This document shows, one piece after another, positions 11,101-23,284 of a stretch of 64,000 nucleotides of DNA. Both the position numbers and the translations under genes were made by a program. Source of the DNA: Dipteris shenzhenensis (taxonomy: Eukaryota > Polypodiophyta > Polypodiopsida > Gleicheniales). The notes under the pieces are model-generated. The model had not been told where the DNA came from, ran no database searches, and worked only from the letters and a program-made list of their open reading frames with translations. Every line of letters begins with the position of its first letter. Position 1 is the stretch's first letter. The stretch lies in NCBI GenBank assembly GCA_047967505.1, contig CM106538.1, one strand, 5' to 3'.

Positions 11101-12974
11101 GCATTACGGAAACTGTGAACGTCAACATTCTTATATCCAGTCACTCATGCACACGTGGCAGCAGGGTCGTGGGGGGGTGCATCACAGCCTCTCCCCTAAC
11201 CACTAGACCGCATCCTAAAAGATAATAGTAGCTGTCCCATGGAAATTATGTTGATTACTACTTCATGGAGACATATGTTTCAAACATGGACACTACATAT
11301 TGGGTTTTTCGAATCGATCAATCGATCATGGTGGACTTGTATATTTGAGTCATCCATCATCTATAAGATCATCACCTATAATGTGTGAAAAAAATAGAGA
11401 ACCATTTTACATCCTTCGATTGATTAAAATCTAACACATGGAGGGCAATGCGACTCCCAACCCTCTCCTTCATGTTTAACCACGTTTGTTGTGCCTAAGA
11501 TAAGCCTATACAATTCTTGCAACTAGTCAAACATGCACTCTTGGGTAGAGAGGCCATCATGACCTCCCACATAGCTACCCCAAAAGGCCCCTTAGGAGAT
11601 GAGAAGGAAGGGGACTACTCATCCATGTATGGGCTCTAAAACCGGCCATAACTCTACCTATCAGATTAACCCATACCAATTCTTGCTAGGTGCCAATCTC
11701 GCGTGGAGGGCATGCATGATTCTCAATAGTGATCCCAACAATCAAAACTATAGTTTGGAAAAAAGTCCCAATACAAACTAGTTTTAAAGATTTCCATTTT
11801 TTAATCATGTAGCTCATTGTCTCTCATGTAATTTCACTTGGTCCAATGCACAACAAAAGTACACTTTGCTATTGAGTGCAAGAAGTGAAAAAAGATCACA
11901 TCATTAAAACTTTTGCAACAAACCTACAACTATAATTCTTGATCAAATTGATCTATGGACCCAATAAGAATCCTCTTTCTAATAAAAGCAAATTAAGCCT
12001 TTTTAGAGAAGTGATTTAACATTGATTCAATCTTTTGCTATGGTCTAGCTTTGCAAAAAACTATTCTCTAGTACTTCATCTTGTTATATTGAGAGTTTCA
12101 TCAAAATATGTTGTGTATGCCTTGTTCAGTATGTGAATACATGGTATCTTTCTGATACGAGAAACATATGCCAAATTTGAAAAACAATTTTAAAATTTGC
12201 CTATCAATGCTAAGAGGGATAAAAAGGATGTTGTAATGACATATATAAGAATTTTTCCCATGTCCACAACTTTTCCATGATGTCTTGATCATGTAGATTA
12301 ATCCTAGTCAAGGATACTCCCAAATGAATTTTTTCCTTAGAGAATGTTTTTTCCCCCAAATGTTCCTTAATTCTAGTCCTTTCTCATAGTAGCCTCTAGT
12401 TGTCATAATTTAATCATGATCAAGATTATCTTTCCACATGCCAATAATTTTTCCATAATTCTATGATAGTTTAATTGAGCATGGATAAAAACTTTATCAC
12501 ATAATCTTTGTTGTGAGAGAGTCGAACCCGGATCCTTTTCTGTCCTGTCGTGTTCTACCAACATAGATAAAAAACAGAAACATTGCAAAAGATGAGCTGG
12601 AAATCGTCTCCCAAACCTCCACCTGGTGGTTGCTAGATGAGCTAACTAGATCAGGCATAAATGTACCTCAACTAGGTAGGAGCTGTGCTTGATTTCAGGA
12701 ACCAAGCTGCATGAAATCATACTCACCACCAGGAGGTTCGCGAAAGCTTGGCATTAAGGACCTTGCAAGCCAATTTCTTCCCCATGCGACCGTTACGTTG
12801 CAGTTGATGGCAAGATAACCTCGACTCTCCCTCCTCCCCGCTTCACTAATCTCCCATGTTTTCATTAAGCCTCCCTTCTTACTCGTCGCGGCCAATTGTC
12901 GGAACTAACTAATATCTGATGCAATCGACGCAAACCTAATATTTCATCTTGAGGATCTCTTTTCATAGTGAGTA

Positions 12975-13049
<75 letters not shown>

Positions 13050-13698
13050 TTTAAACATGCTAGTGGATCAGGTGATTGGTACAGTAATTGCTGGAACTGT
13101 GAACATGGTTGTTGCGTGGTGGTTGCTGCATTCAATCACGAATATTTGTGATCAAAATAAACTTCCACAGACCAGCCCTTGGCAATGCCCTGGTGATAAC
13201 GTTTTCTTCGACGCTTCAGTTATTTGGGGTCTCGTAGGGCCTCGGAGGATTTTTGGTAGTGACGGAGTATACCCAGCTCTGAACTGGTTCTTTCTGGGAG
13301 GACTAGTGGCCCCTGTTGTGGTATGGTTGTTTCATTTGGCCTATCCCAAGGTAAGCTGGATTCCTTTAATCAACATGCCTGTAATCCTCGGCGCAACAGC
13401 GGTGATGCCACCAGCAAGTGCTGTAAATTTGACGTCATGGATTATTGTGGGAACTATCTTCAACTTCTTTGTTTTCAAGTATCGCAAGGCCTGGTGGAGA
13501 CGGTATAACTATGTTTTATCTGCTGCTCTGGATGCCGGAGTAGCCTTCATGGCAGTGGCCGTATACTTCTGCTTGCAGCTTGAAAACATTCAAGTGAACT
13601 GGTGGGGAAACGATCAAAACCTGGGCGAGCATTGTCCTCTCGCGCAATGCCCTACTGTCCCCGGAATCAAGTCAGACTACTGCCCATACCAGACTTGA
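8175..13698 (+). CDS. OPT: Oligopeptide transporter, OPT family (782 aa, six exons)
   Basis: Predicted exons are 8175-8798, 8896-8993, 9124-9687, 9943-10195, 10328-10510 and 13072-13698. All borders are GT-AG and the frame is kept, giving 782 residues; plant OPTs are usually 720-760. The product is a many-pass plasma-membrane carrier of the proton-coupled oligopeptide transporter family, whose plant members move tetra/pentapeptides, glutathione or metal chelates. Diagnostic motifs are [10 protein letters not shown] (NPG at residues 151-153) and KIPPR (564-568). Other family blocks are [51 protein letters not shown] and the C-terminal [12 protein letters not shown]. The first 80 residues are hydrophilic with a repeated PSPDA motif and carry the family's [12 protein letters not shown] entry. 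It belongs to the OPT rather than YSL branch by the KIPPR/NPG pair; the substrate cannot be told. No stops or frameshifts were found. Confidence 0.93.
12515..12570 (-). repeat. Possible tRNA-derived (SINE-like) head
   Basis: On the minus strand the sequence TTGGTAGAACACGACAGG is followed about 15 bases later by CCGGGTTCGACTCTC. These resemble the D-arm/A-box and T-arm/B-box of a tRNA. The acceptor stem is absent and the spacing is short, so it is not a functional tRNA gene. A SINE fragment or chance similarity are the options. Confidence 0.3.
12973..13050 (+). repeat. (TG)n then (AG)n compound microsatellite
   Basis: About 50 bases of TG repeat are followed by about 24 bases of AG repeat, ending some 20 bases before the splice acceptor of OPT exon 6. 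Frames reading through it encode only Cys/Val and Arg/Glu repeats. Confidence 0.95.
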
Positions 13699-16600
13699 AT
13701 TAATCGTTAGTTGCTATGTTTGTGATCACCCCTACCATATCTCCATGGCTTCATAAAGATCCCGCAGCCTTTTGATCGTTCGAAACACGCATATACCCCT
13801 CCTGTTGTAAACATATATGTATTACTATTATGTTGCATCAAAAGTAGTCTTTTGCAATGGAACATGCATTTTGTTCGCTATTCCTTTAAATTTCCTCTTT
13901 CAAGCTGAAAATCCAGTACTCATGGTGCCTAGCTACATGCGTACCAATTGGTACCAATGTTTGCCAACCATGTGCTCCTATGATTGTCTAGATAGAGCGT
14001 ATGAGCTCATAGTGTGGAAACGGTTCTTTTTTTAACATTTATTATAATTCTTGTTATTTTTAAAATGAAAAATGCATGAACTTGACTATAAGCTTTGATC
14101 AAATTCCTTTTTTTTTATATAAATTTTAAAAAGAGCTAAAGAATAGCAGCTCCATGAGTTTTTTCCCCTTAGGTTAGTATAATTTTTAAAAGAGAAATTG
14201 TGTAAGCTAATCATATTAGAAGTGGGCTCGACCTTTACATTTGGGATCAACTCCCACTAAACTGAGACCATATTCCTCATGAAACTCCTCTCTTTTCGAG
14301 CACAACTTTGACTACTTTGGATACACAACTCTTGGACCTTTCCACTGCCCTCCACATAGATAGAAGGGAAGCATATGTTAACTCGCTATGCTATGAAAGA
14401 GAATAGCCATAGACTGGGCAACCACCATAGAGAAGGAGACAACCACCATAGAGAAGGAGCCAACAGCCAAGCTACTCTCATAAGACAATAGTCAAGCTGC
14501 TCACAACAACCAACAAAAGCAGAGAAAGTGAGAGTGAATAGACATGTACAAACTGGAATGAACCAACATTCAAGGTTCCTAAAATTGAGGATCTTTTATC
14601 CTTTTGCATGTCAACTCTCCTTTGGCTATTAGAAATAGCTACGTCGACTCTCCTCTTCTTTGGATGAGGGCTCAAGTTAACCATATGCAGCCTTTTCCTT
14701 TAGTTCAACTTTCTCTTTTCTGGTAGTGGCGCTCTTCTTTGACCTTCGGCCTACGTTTCCCTCCAAGTTGATCGCCCCCTGAATGGAATCCCACATGTGT
14801 TCCAAGCTACTCTTCCCCCTTGTGGAGTTGTGGAGCCCAATCTCACCATTCCTCCCCTTCCTCGCCACCATCATCAAGCTTGAAGCACGTCCATTACAAT
14901 TTGCAATAAGCTAGCAAGCTCATCTATTTTCTAAGCTTCCTAAGCAGTAATCAGCCTAGTTGCCTCTCAACTGTTAGTGCCCCACTGTCGTTTAACCTCG
15001 TCCCATGAAATGCCATGCATTGTAATTATTATTCATGTACTCCAAACAAACATTATTCTATTAAATAAATAATTCCAATGAACATAATTAAATCTCACTT
15101 GTGTGTGTTTTCAACTCATGCACTTTCGAAAATAAATTCTATTTCATCAAATATCAAGTGTAACTAAGCTAATGAACAAAGTGACCCCAATTTTTTGTAT
15201 GTCCATTAGCAAGCTAGGCTTTGCACTTCTCATAATCCAATGGACTTCTTGCAAAGCTATGGTATCATAGTGATGTTACATTTCAATAGATTGCAATCAT
15301 TGTCTAGCTCATGGTGTATAAGTTTGATATGTTGATAGCTTTAAATAAGCCATATGCTTAATTGATCACAATATCTCGGCCATACCTTTCATTTATCTTA
15401 TTTTGGGATTATGGATACAAACATTTTTTGAAGATGAGAGTAACCCAAGGATTGAGGTAGCCCTAGTCGATAAGTTCATTCAAACTTGGACTAATTACAA
15501 AACTAGTTCTTCTCTCTGAGAAACCTCAATGCCCCAATAGCAATGGAGTTTTTCCTAATTTAACATCTTAAGCATCATTAATCATCAACACACATAATAG
15601 CTGCAACAACATTTATCCTCAACATTCAACACATATAATTTGAAATCAATTTAACATGTTCATGGTTGAAAGGAAACTATCAATTTGTGCATAACATGAC
15701 CCAATGTGCTAGGATGCCTTGCTTCAATCCATACAAGAACTTCATGCAAACATCATCTTCCTAATTTGTGATTGCAAAACCTTGTGATCTTCCTAATCTT
15801 TGACCACAAACCAACTATTTGCAAAGTAGAAAACAATATGTGCCTTCCCCTCTTATGAGTTTACCTAGCAAGCTTGCCTTGTGCTTATTTACCATGTGAC
15901 AAGTTGGCTTTCACGTTACAAAGTTGAAGGTTGCAGTTGAAGGCTCATTATAATTATTATTGAAGGAGATTGCCATTCCCTTCTACATCTTGTGCTTTTC
16001 TATTGCATTTTAGTGATATCATCATGAAAAAACCCAAAGGAAAGCCTCCTAACATGACATAATTACACATATTGAACTAAACACTAAGACGAGAATTGCA
16101 CACCAGAAGGGGTACACATTCCAAACTATTTTAGGATACATTCCCAATCACATTTAGAGCCATGCATCACAATATGAGGTAGAGATAAGCATGCACAAAG
16201 CTACAAAATGGAAAGGAGAAACATCAAGAATGCCTTCACTCAAAACTCTTTAGTTGGGAAACAATCACCTCATGCTTGCCAAGGTATTCCAAAAATCTTT
16301 GTACAAAGGCTTTACCATTTCTTTGACTGTAAACATCACCTCAAACCACAAAACAAGAGACCCCATGGATGTAGGCCAATATCATAGCAAATTTGTAAGT
16401 TGTTTTCTTCTTACAAGCCTGTCCTTGCTACCTAACAAAGTGAAAGTTGTGAAGACTGCTTGCCAAAAGAGTGAATTTGCATGTGAATGCTTCATACCTA
16501 TGTATTGAGCTTATGGGCTAGGCTCACATAGACTTGAGTAAATCTAACTACTACCCTCTAGCTTGTGGCCCTCACAAATCATAAATTGCACAATTAAAAT

Positions 16601-16814
16601 GTACATTGATGAAGATTTTTGCAATGTACATAATCAAAGAAATGCAGAATATTATATAGGATATAAATTATAGTTACGAGGGATGTCGTTTCCCATTTCA
16701 AAACAAGGGGAATGTGCTTCCATGTAGGTTGGGAAAATCTCAATGCCCCAAATGTTCCCAAAATATTGATCAAGTTCCAAATGCCTACGGAACACATTCC
16801 CATGCAATCAAGTG
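13699..16814. other. Intergenic, about 3.1 kb, no gene supported
   Basis: The first few hundred bases should contain the OPT 3' UTR. The rest is AT-rich, without recognisable domains. A minus-strand frame of 66 codons at 14677-14877 is basic but matches nothing I know. Confidence 0.5.
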
Positions 16815-16839
16815 TTTCACAACAACACAAAGCAACTAT

Positions 16840-17150
16840 AGACGTGCAAAATAACGGGCGCGTCTATAGGCATTGCTTGAGTACAGGAATTACGGGTGCA
16901 TCTAATAGCGTGTCTAACAACTCATCTATTTGCGCGTGTATTAACAGGTCTATTTGCACGTCTAAACTAAGAAAATACGGGCCCGTCTAACATTGCATTT
17001 ATCAACGCGTCTATTTGCGCATGTATTAACACATCTATTTGTGCATCTAAACTGAGAAAATACTGGCCCGTCTAACATTGTGTTTATCAGCGTGTCTATT
17101 TGCACGTGTATTAGCGCATTTATTTGGGCATTTACACTGGGAATTAGATG
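16840..17150. repeat. Subterminal repeats of element 2, left end
   Basis: Many variants of (T)GCGTCTAT, ATAGACGTGC and GCATCTA occur here. They include a roughly 98-bp tandem unit (landmark AAAATACGGGCCCGTCTAAC at about 16972 and again at about 17055) repeated two to three times. The same motif family fills 31305-31620 and the intergenic region at 19890-20060. Confidence 0.8.
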
Positions 17151-17291
17151 CATATTTAGATGCAAACCAAAGAATACAAAAAGTGAGATTTTGGTGTACA
17201 TCATTACTTTCCAAACATTGCCCATGATTACCAAAGCACATAATTTTAATAAAAACATCAATGCTTTTTTGCAAGCCCACATGTACAAGAA

Positions 17292-19860
17292 TTAAGTGAG
17301 GTGAGGAGAATGAGACAATATGTAAAATAGTTTTGCCAATATCAATGATGGGCTACGGTTCAATCTCATCCTCAATGAGATCAACCCTTGCCAACTATCT
17401 ACTTCAAAATCCAAACAAGTGTTTAGATCTACAAATACATTCAACCCACTACTACTTGTGCTACTCATGTGCTCATCGAAATCAGCATCACCAATGGTAG
17501 GCTTGTCCTCATGGGTAATGGCCTCAATATCTATATCTTCTATCTCATGATCATCCTCCTCTCTCGTATCACGGTCATCATCACGTCCATGGCCATGATC
17601 ATCCTCCATATATTGCTCCATATTAGTAAATGTACTATACATCACTTTGCAACATGGCATAATAGGTATGACATGCCACCATCTATTATTATCCACCATT
17701 GGTTGATAGACAACCTAATTCAAACACAAATACAATCATGTTATTTGTCTTGCATCAAATATTTAAAAGTGAGTATTTTTATATGTGTGCACAGTACCTG
17801 TTCACATTGTTGCAGTAGTACTAGTGTGTCCTTCCTACTTTGCCAAAACTTTGTGGAGTTAATAGTTACAAAGCCACTTGCATGGCGTTTGATTGTTGCA
17901 TTAGGGCCTCTTTCCACCACATCCTTAAACCACTTTACATCCAAAACATACACAAAGAAGCATCGAAAGTCAAGCTTAATAATATCTTGGATTATGCCAC
18001 AATAATCATCCATGGCTCCATTGGCTCCCTCAAAGCTAGCAATGATGCCACAATCTTGTGTGTTTCTCTTATCATCAATCCATTGTGTTCGAAAATGCTT
18101 ACCCTCACACCATATAGCATTGAACATAGTGCACTACACTAAGAAAAAATCAATTAAATAAGCAATCTAAATTATTGAAAGCTCTTAACTTATGCATAAC
18201 ATTCTATATACCGACCTTGCTCATGCATCCCCTAACATACTCCCATTCTTTCATTGTGATATGCATCCCCTCGTCTTTCTCTGCTTTCTCCATTTCATCA
18301 AGTAGCCAATCCACATGAATATCCTTTGGAAGTGCTCTTAGATACTGAGGGTATGGCACACGAGATCCGTGGTGTGTACGAAAGAGGGCCCTTTCTTCTT
18401 GTCTTCTTGCCTTTGCATCCTCGTATCTTGTCACCCATCTTTTCATCACATCACTATTAAGCATGCAATAGAGGTTGATACTATTATGCAACTCCGTGTC
18501 TATTGCTTTGTTGCATCCTTTCCCTTGAGGCACAATAGAGGTCATCCTTAGGTCTTCATCATCTCTCCATAGTCGTGGGAGAGAGCTATCCACATCAACA
18601 AGAAACTCAGAAATATATACAAGTGACTCTTGTACCAACCAACCCTCGGCCATGCTACCTTTGGGTCTTGCATTTTGTCTCACGAAGCCCTTCAAGGTCT
18701 TCATGAAGCGCTCGCGGAAGAACAACCATCGTGCATGTATAGTACCGCATATAGCAATCTCATCCACCAAATGCACTATAAGATGTAGTTGGCTTGTGAG
18801 AATAGAACGTGGAAATGTCTCCTCCACTAAACAAACCACCTCCACTAGTGACATAACTCGAGCATTCTCAAGTGTGATGGGATCTATTTCCTTTGAGCTC
18901 ACATACCTAGAAATGAAAAAGTATAGCATATTAGCAATATGCATTCAAACTTGCATGGAGCATTGATACGCATCATATTTTGTATCATGTAAAGTACCTT
19001 ACAAGCTCACCCATCTTGTAAATACAATCTTTCACATCCTTCGATGCACTACATGAAATGCTAGTAAGTAGTATGAACTGAACCCACGAGGAGGTGGTTG
19101 ATTAGTTACTTATAATTATTCACTCACAAATTTGAAAGGAAAAAGATATTATGCACATAAAATACTTACTTGGAGCATCTTGTGCCAATCATGAGATTTC
19201 AAGCCATATAATTGCTCTACACCTCTTTTCTTGCTCTTTGTAAAGGCTCCCTTCAAACACCTCATGCATCCAGTGGGAGTACGAATTGTAGTAATAGTGC
19301 ACTTGACCGGCGCCATCTCTAGCTTTGATAACATCCACGGTGCACGAGGTAAAAAAACACACCCATCTGGTCTCTCTTGTGGCCAAGCTTCACGCATCCT
19401 CCCTATGGTACGTAGATCCTCCCTTATGCCTGCGGATAAAAGATGGAGTATCTAAACAAAAGTTGGTGTTAGCAGGCAATCTTTATTTCCAGCCAATATA
19501 GCACACAATAGTTACAAACCCTTACCGGCTCATGCCAAGTGGTGGAGGAGTCATGGAACCATCCCAATTTCTCATCCAATCTCCTGCGGTGAGTGATTGT
19601 GGGAGGACTTCATTCCAAGGGGCAACATATCTAGGATGATCAGGTGGGAGAAATTGATGGTGATTCTCATAGATGACCTTATTCAATGCGATTGAGTGTA
19701 ATCCTACATGTGCGATACATGTTTCCTCGACATCGATCACACATACATTTGATTTTTTGCTCCAACCACATTTCGTGATGGTGGATACAGAGGGATTCAC
19801 CCTCACTGGAGCTACTTGTTGAAGATGAAGACATCCTACAAACAAACAACCCAAAAAATT
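17292..19860 (-). pseudogene. CACTA transposase (Tnp2-type) of element 2, 3' half in frame
   Basis: Minus-strand exons run about 19850-19526, 19429-19170, 19077-18998, 18906-18216, about 18133-17798 and 17714-17292. The 80-nt third exon has the same length as its counterpart in element 1. The 3' half reads cleanly: TPTGCMRCLKGAFTKSKK and YGLKSHDWHKMLQ, the DUF4218 region (FMKTLKGFVRQNARPKGSM, AEGWLVQESLVYISEFL), the DUF4216 region (DYCGIIQDIIKLDF, YVLDVKWFKD) and an acidic tail. The first exon could start MSSSSTSSSEGE with Cys-rich CMCDRCRGNMYRTC in one frame, or read FLPPDHPRYVAPWNEVLP in another. The catalytic Transposase_21 core (WKHFD, EPRN, DG.NPFG) is not present between it and exon 2, so the copy is deleted. 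The transposase would cut at the element ends. Confidence 0.82.
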
Positions 19861-19889
19861 TTGCTTTTCTTCAAATATTTAATTTTGAA

Positions 19890-20065
19890 CTCTATGGCGC
19901 GTCTAAAACCGCATCTGTCTGTTCTGTGGTGCACGTCTAAAAGTGCATCTAAAATTGCATCTGTTCATTCTATGGTGTGTGTCTACAAGCGTGTCTAAAA
20001 CTGCATCTGATCTGTGTAATTAGATGCATATATAGACACGCTATTAGACGTGTCTATAGATGTAG
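19890..20065. promoter_or_regulatory. Motif array in the divergent promoter region of element 2
   Basis: Repeats of GCGTCTAAAA(C)TGCATCTG and the near-palindrome GACGTGTCTATAGATG sit between the two divergent genes. The same motifs occur at both element ends. If these are TnpA sites, as in En/Spm, the protein could regulate both promoters; that is inference. Confidence 0.6.
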
Positions 20066-20161
20066 CTTTTAAACCTGCTTTTAGCATGCTCACTTTGCTT
20101 TTCTTCACATTACTTATACTTCACGCAGCTTGCTTGCTTCATTATTAGCAGATCCACAGTT

Positions 20162-20245
20162 TCACGCTTAAGAGGAAGGCACCCACACTTACTTCCAAGC
20201 TTACACATAAGAGGAAGGCACCCACACTTACTTCCAAGCTTAAAG
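20162..20245. repeat. About 42-bp tandem duplication
   Basis: The string AAGAGGAAGGCACCCACAC followed by TTACTTCCAAGCTT occurs at 20170 and again at 20211, in what should be the 5' UTR of the element 2 TnpA-like gene. Confidence 0.85.
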
Positions 20246-22102
20246 GAGAAGAGGGCGAACAAGGAAGAGAAGCAACTTTGAAAAAGGAGAAGAACCTTCC
20301 ATACCTCTATCCAAGGTAAGTCTTTTTGTAGTTGATCTTTCTTAGAAGTTTACTCTCTTTGGATTTGTACTTTCTCGTATCCAAAAAACGCATGATTTTG
20401 GTATCAGTGTTATATTTTTGTGTTGGGCGAATGTCCTTTTCTACTTTTTAGAAAAGTCTGTCTGTCAGAGCGTGTCTATAGGTGCATCTCAGAGTGCGTC
20501 TAAAACTGCATCTACAAGTGCGTCTAGACGTGCGTCTAGCCTGTTTGCAGACACAGACAGCCATGTCTATAGATGCGCTATCATACACAAAAATAGACGC
20601 GTCTATAGATGCGCTCCAACAGTAATCCTCTCTTCCCTTCCCCTTTCTTCTCAGCTCATTAGTAATCGTCTTTTCTTCTTTTTTCCAGTTCATCATGAGG
20701 CTAGGAAGCGCTTCGGGCTCACCTAATCTCCGAGAGTCTATTTTTAGCGACTAATATAACCTTTTAGGACACCCTCCTAGTCCTACGGAGTTTTATGGGT
20801 ATATGACGGGTACTCTAAACACCCCCCAGGAGTCAGCACTACAAACTCCAAACCACCCCACACCAGCTGAGATCACCTCAATGGAGTCAACACAGCCCAG
20901 CCGGCTACACAACGTAGGGGCATCTCCCATGTCATCTTATGCCCCTTCCCCCATGCCGTCAGGAGGTCCTTCTGTCTCATAGAGCCGTTGGCGTACTCCT
21001 GTGCAATCGAGACTCAATTCTCCATCTACGAGTGGTCCACGTAGTCCCATGTAGTCTCCAGCTACGAGTGGCTAGCGTACTAGCTCGACACGACACGGTA
21101 GCAGGCATAGTAGCAGGGAGAGTGGTGGGGGATGCATGGCACAGTGCTTTGGGAGGGGTGGCAGTGGGGACAATGATGATTCAGATGATTTAGACGTGCC
21201 TCCGGGTGATGGTACGATATTCTATGACATCACTCAGACAGGAGGCATCTTGATGGATGCATGGGGGAAGGATATCATGGCCTTCCTGTGCTCTGTAATT
21301 GCTAACAATTACAGGGATTGCTTTATCCACTTCAAAGACCAGCCAAAGAGGTTGGCTGATGAGACCCTCGCTGCTGTTTGCTCTAGGTATCCTAACCCCC
21401 CCAATCGCCAGTTCACAGATAAATGGGCCAAGTCAAAGATTGTTAGGATACTTGGCAATAAAAGATCTTCGCTTAAGAGGCAGGCACTAGCAGAGCTTGC
21501 CAGGCTTGAGGGAGGTCAACCACCAAGGGGCCCGCCCCACATCGCTCATAAGCCTGAGTGGAAGAAAGCAATGAAGTCAGCGAGGGAGGACCCCAGTCTG
21601 CAACACGTGGAGGCACGAAGGATCCAGATGGAGCAATATGGAAGTGTGCATTTTGGAGCAGGGGGTGTTGAATCATGGGAGGCCTAATTTGTAAGTATCG
21701 ATCTCAAATTATATTGCTTATGTAGTTTATGAGGAGGTTGTTTCTTTGTACTAATCCCTCCACAAATTGTGTTGTCTTGCAGCTTGAGATCATGGGCAGA
21801 TACCCTACTCCTGTCGAGATAGCCTACCACCACCACCATCGTGGAGGAGATACATGGAGGCAATTCTATCATGACGGGTTGATTACTGAGGAGCAGTATA
21901 TCAAGGCTACTAGAGCGGCCCCCGAGGTATTTGAAAGTAATTAAATAATGTCAATATTATAAGTAAAGATTTGATTTTTCATACATTGATATATGTTGTC
22001 CCTTGTTTACAGGCCCGTGCACAAGACGACGAGTAAGAAGATGAGGAAGGAGGCGCAGGAGGGAGCGTGGAAGGGAGCGAGGACGTGGAGAACATAGATT
22101 AG
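20245..22102 (+). pseudogene. TnpA-like gene of element 2 (plant transposase Ptta/En/Spm-like)
   Basis: A non-coding first exon ends at the donor AAG|GTAAG (20316). The second exon starts after TTCCAG (20689), with ATG at 20695 (MRLGSASGSPNLRES), and runs to GTAAG at 21691. Exon 3 is 21783-21926 (IMGRYPTPVEIAY, EEQYIKATRAAPE) and exon 4 is 22013-22102, an acidic end (VEGSEDVENID). The N-terminal half is Ser/Pro/Thr-rich. The conserved block carries DAWGKDIMAFLC, YPNPPNRQF and EQYGSVHFGAGG, as in element 1. About six in-frame stops (near 20743, 20978, 21048, 21075, 21687 and 22034) mark it as a pseudogene; most are TAG or TAA where CAG or CAA would fit. Confidence 0.7.
20316..20688 (+). other. 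5' UTR intron of the element 2 TnpA-like gene, carrying element motifs
   Basis: The intron has GT-AG borders (CCAAG|GTAAGT and TTTTCCAG|TT). It contains about ten copies of the GTGCGTCTA / GCGTCTATAGATGCGC family at 20455-20620, the same motif family as the element ends. Confidence 0.6.
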
Positions 22103-23156
22103 TCGTAGAAATAGTACTAGCTACTCTTTTTTGTACTTAAAGCCACTGGCTTGGCTTCGTGCCTCTTGTATATACACTCCTCTTATTTTTTGTACTTGAA
22201 GCCACATAACGTGGCTTAGTTCGTGTTATATGTACATACAAGCACTTTTTGAGCTTTCAATTTTATTGCATTTTGGAGTTGTAATGTTTTATTTGGAATT
22301 GTAATTAAAATGCGGTTGGCTGTAAGAATTGAATTATACAATGTGGAAATGGGATTCTTGTAACTATATAGCATACACGGGAAGTAGCAAGCTAAGGGTG
22401 TGCACTTTTTGTTCACTCCCCAATCCTTAGGAGGTGGAAAAACAAGCTTTTTAGCACACAAAAATGCAAATCTCACCTACTTCCCTATCGATCTAGTCTT
22501 TGAAGTCTTCTGACACAACATCACACTTGCTATTGTGCACAAAATCGTATAGTTTGATCGAAAATTCGATGCACACAGACAAAATTTCTTTGTGTCACAC
22601 GGCATGGTTCCAGGGTGGTCACACGTTTGTCATGAACAAAGAGTGTCATATTAAATTCTAAATTTCTCACTCATTTTAGATTAAATGTTATTGAAACTTT
22701 GTAAGTGGTCTCTTTGCATTATGTAGAGCTGAACTTGATTTATTGGTAATTTTTTGAATGATTTATCTAATTATAAATAATTATTTATAATAAATAAAGT
22801 CATAAAATACATGCATTTGAGTAGCACACCACATTTTTTTAGTATTTTGAATAATTAAGCAAATCCAATTCGGTGGAAGGTTAGGTGTGTGGTTGAATCA
22901 TCAAATCCCAAATCCAACGGTTAGATTTAGGAAGATTGAAGTTTAATTTTTACTTTTACTCCTTAGAGGATCAACAAAGAATATTAAAAATAAATCTAGT
23001 AATTCTCAAACATGACCAAAAATTTCAAAAATGTCAATATTTTTAGTCCTCTACATGATGAATAAGAGGAAAAAATTTTGGTTAAATTTGAGTAAGGGAA
23101 ACTTACGATATGGCCTCCAAGATTGAAATCTTCCTTTTGTGGGGGAAAAAGGGCAC

Positions 23157-23200
23157 CCAAGCCTAATACCAAGACAAGGTAGGCTTGGTATTAGGCTTGG
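23157..23200. repeat. Perfect 17-bp hairpin
   Basis: CCAAGCCTAATACCAAG at 23157-23173 is the exact complement of 23184-23200, with a 10-base loop. It lies about 780 bases inside the left end of the nested element. Confidence 0.9.
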
Positions 23201-23284
23201 TGAGGTAGGCTAAGAGCATCACCGACCCTAGTGGCAAGCCTTTGGAGTGTGCATGCTGCCCATGCGGAAGGCTGAGTCATTAAA

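Larger units (their letters stand above)
10511..13071 (+). other. Long fifth intron (2561 bp) of the OPT gene
   Basis: The other introns of the gene are 97-255 bp, so this one stands out. It is AT-rich and carries no coding frame of note. It holds a possible tRNA-derived SINE head on the minus strand (about 12515-12570) and ends with a long (TG)n(AG)n microsatellite. The donor is CAG|GTGAG at 10511 and the acceptor is ATCAG at 13067-13071. Confidence 0.8.

Noticed and set aside
12515-12570. A functional tRNA gene
   Set aside because: Only A-box-like and B-box-like strings are present. No acceptor stem or anticodon arm of proper size can be drawn.
12949-13698. Frame of 249 codons that begins in the TG/AG microsatellite
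   Set aside because: The first 41 codons are Cys/Val and Arg/Glu repeat translation. The true OPT exon starts at 13072 after ATCAG.
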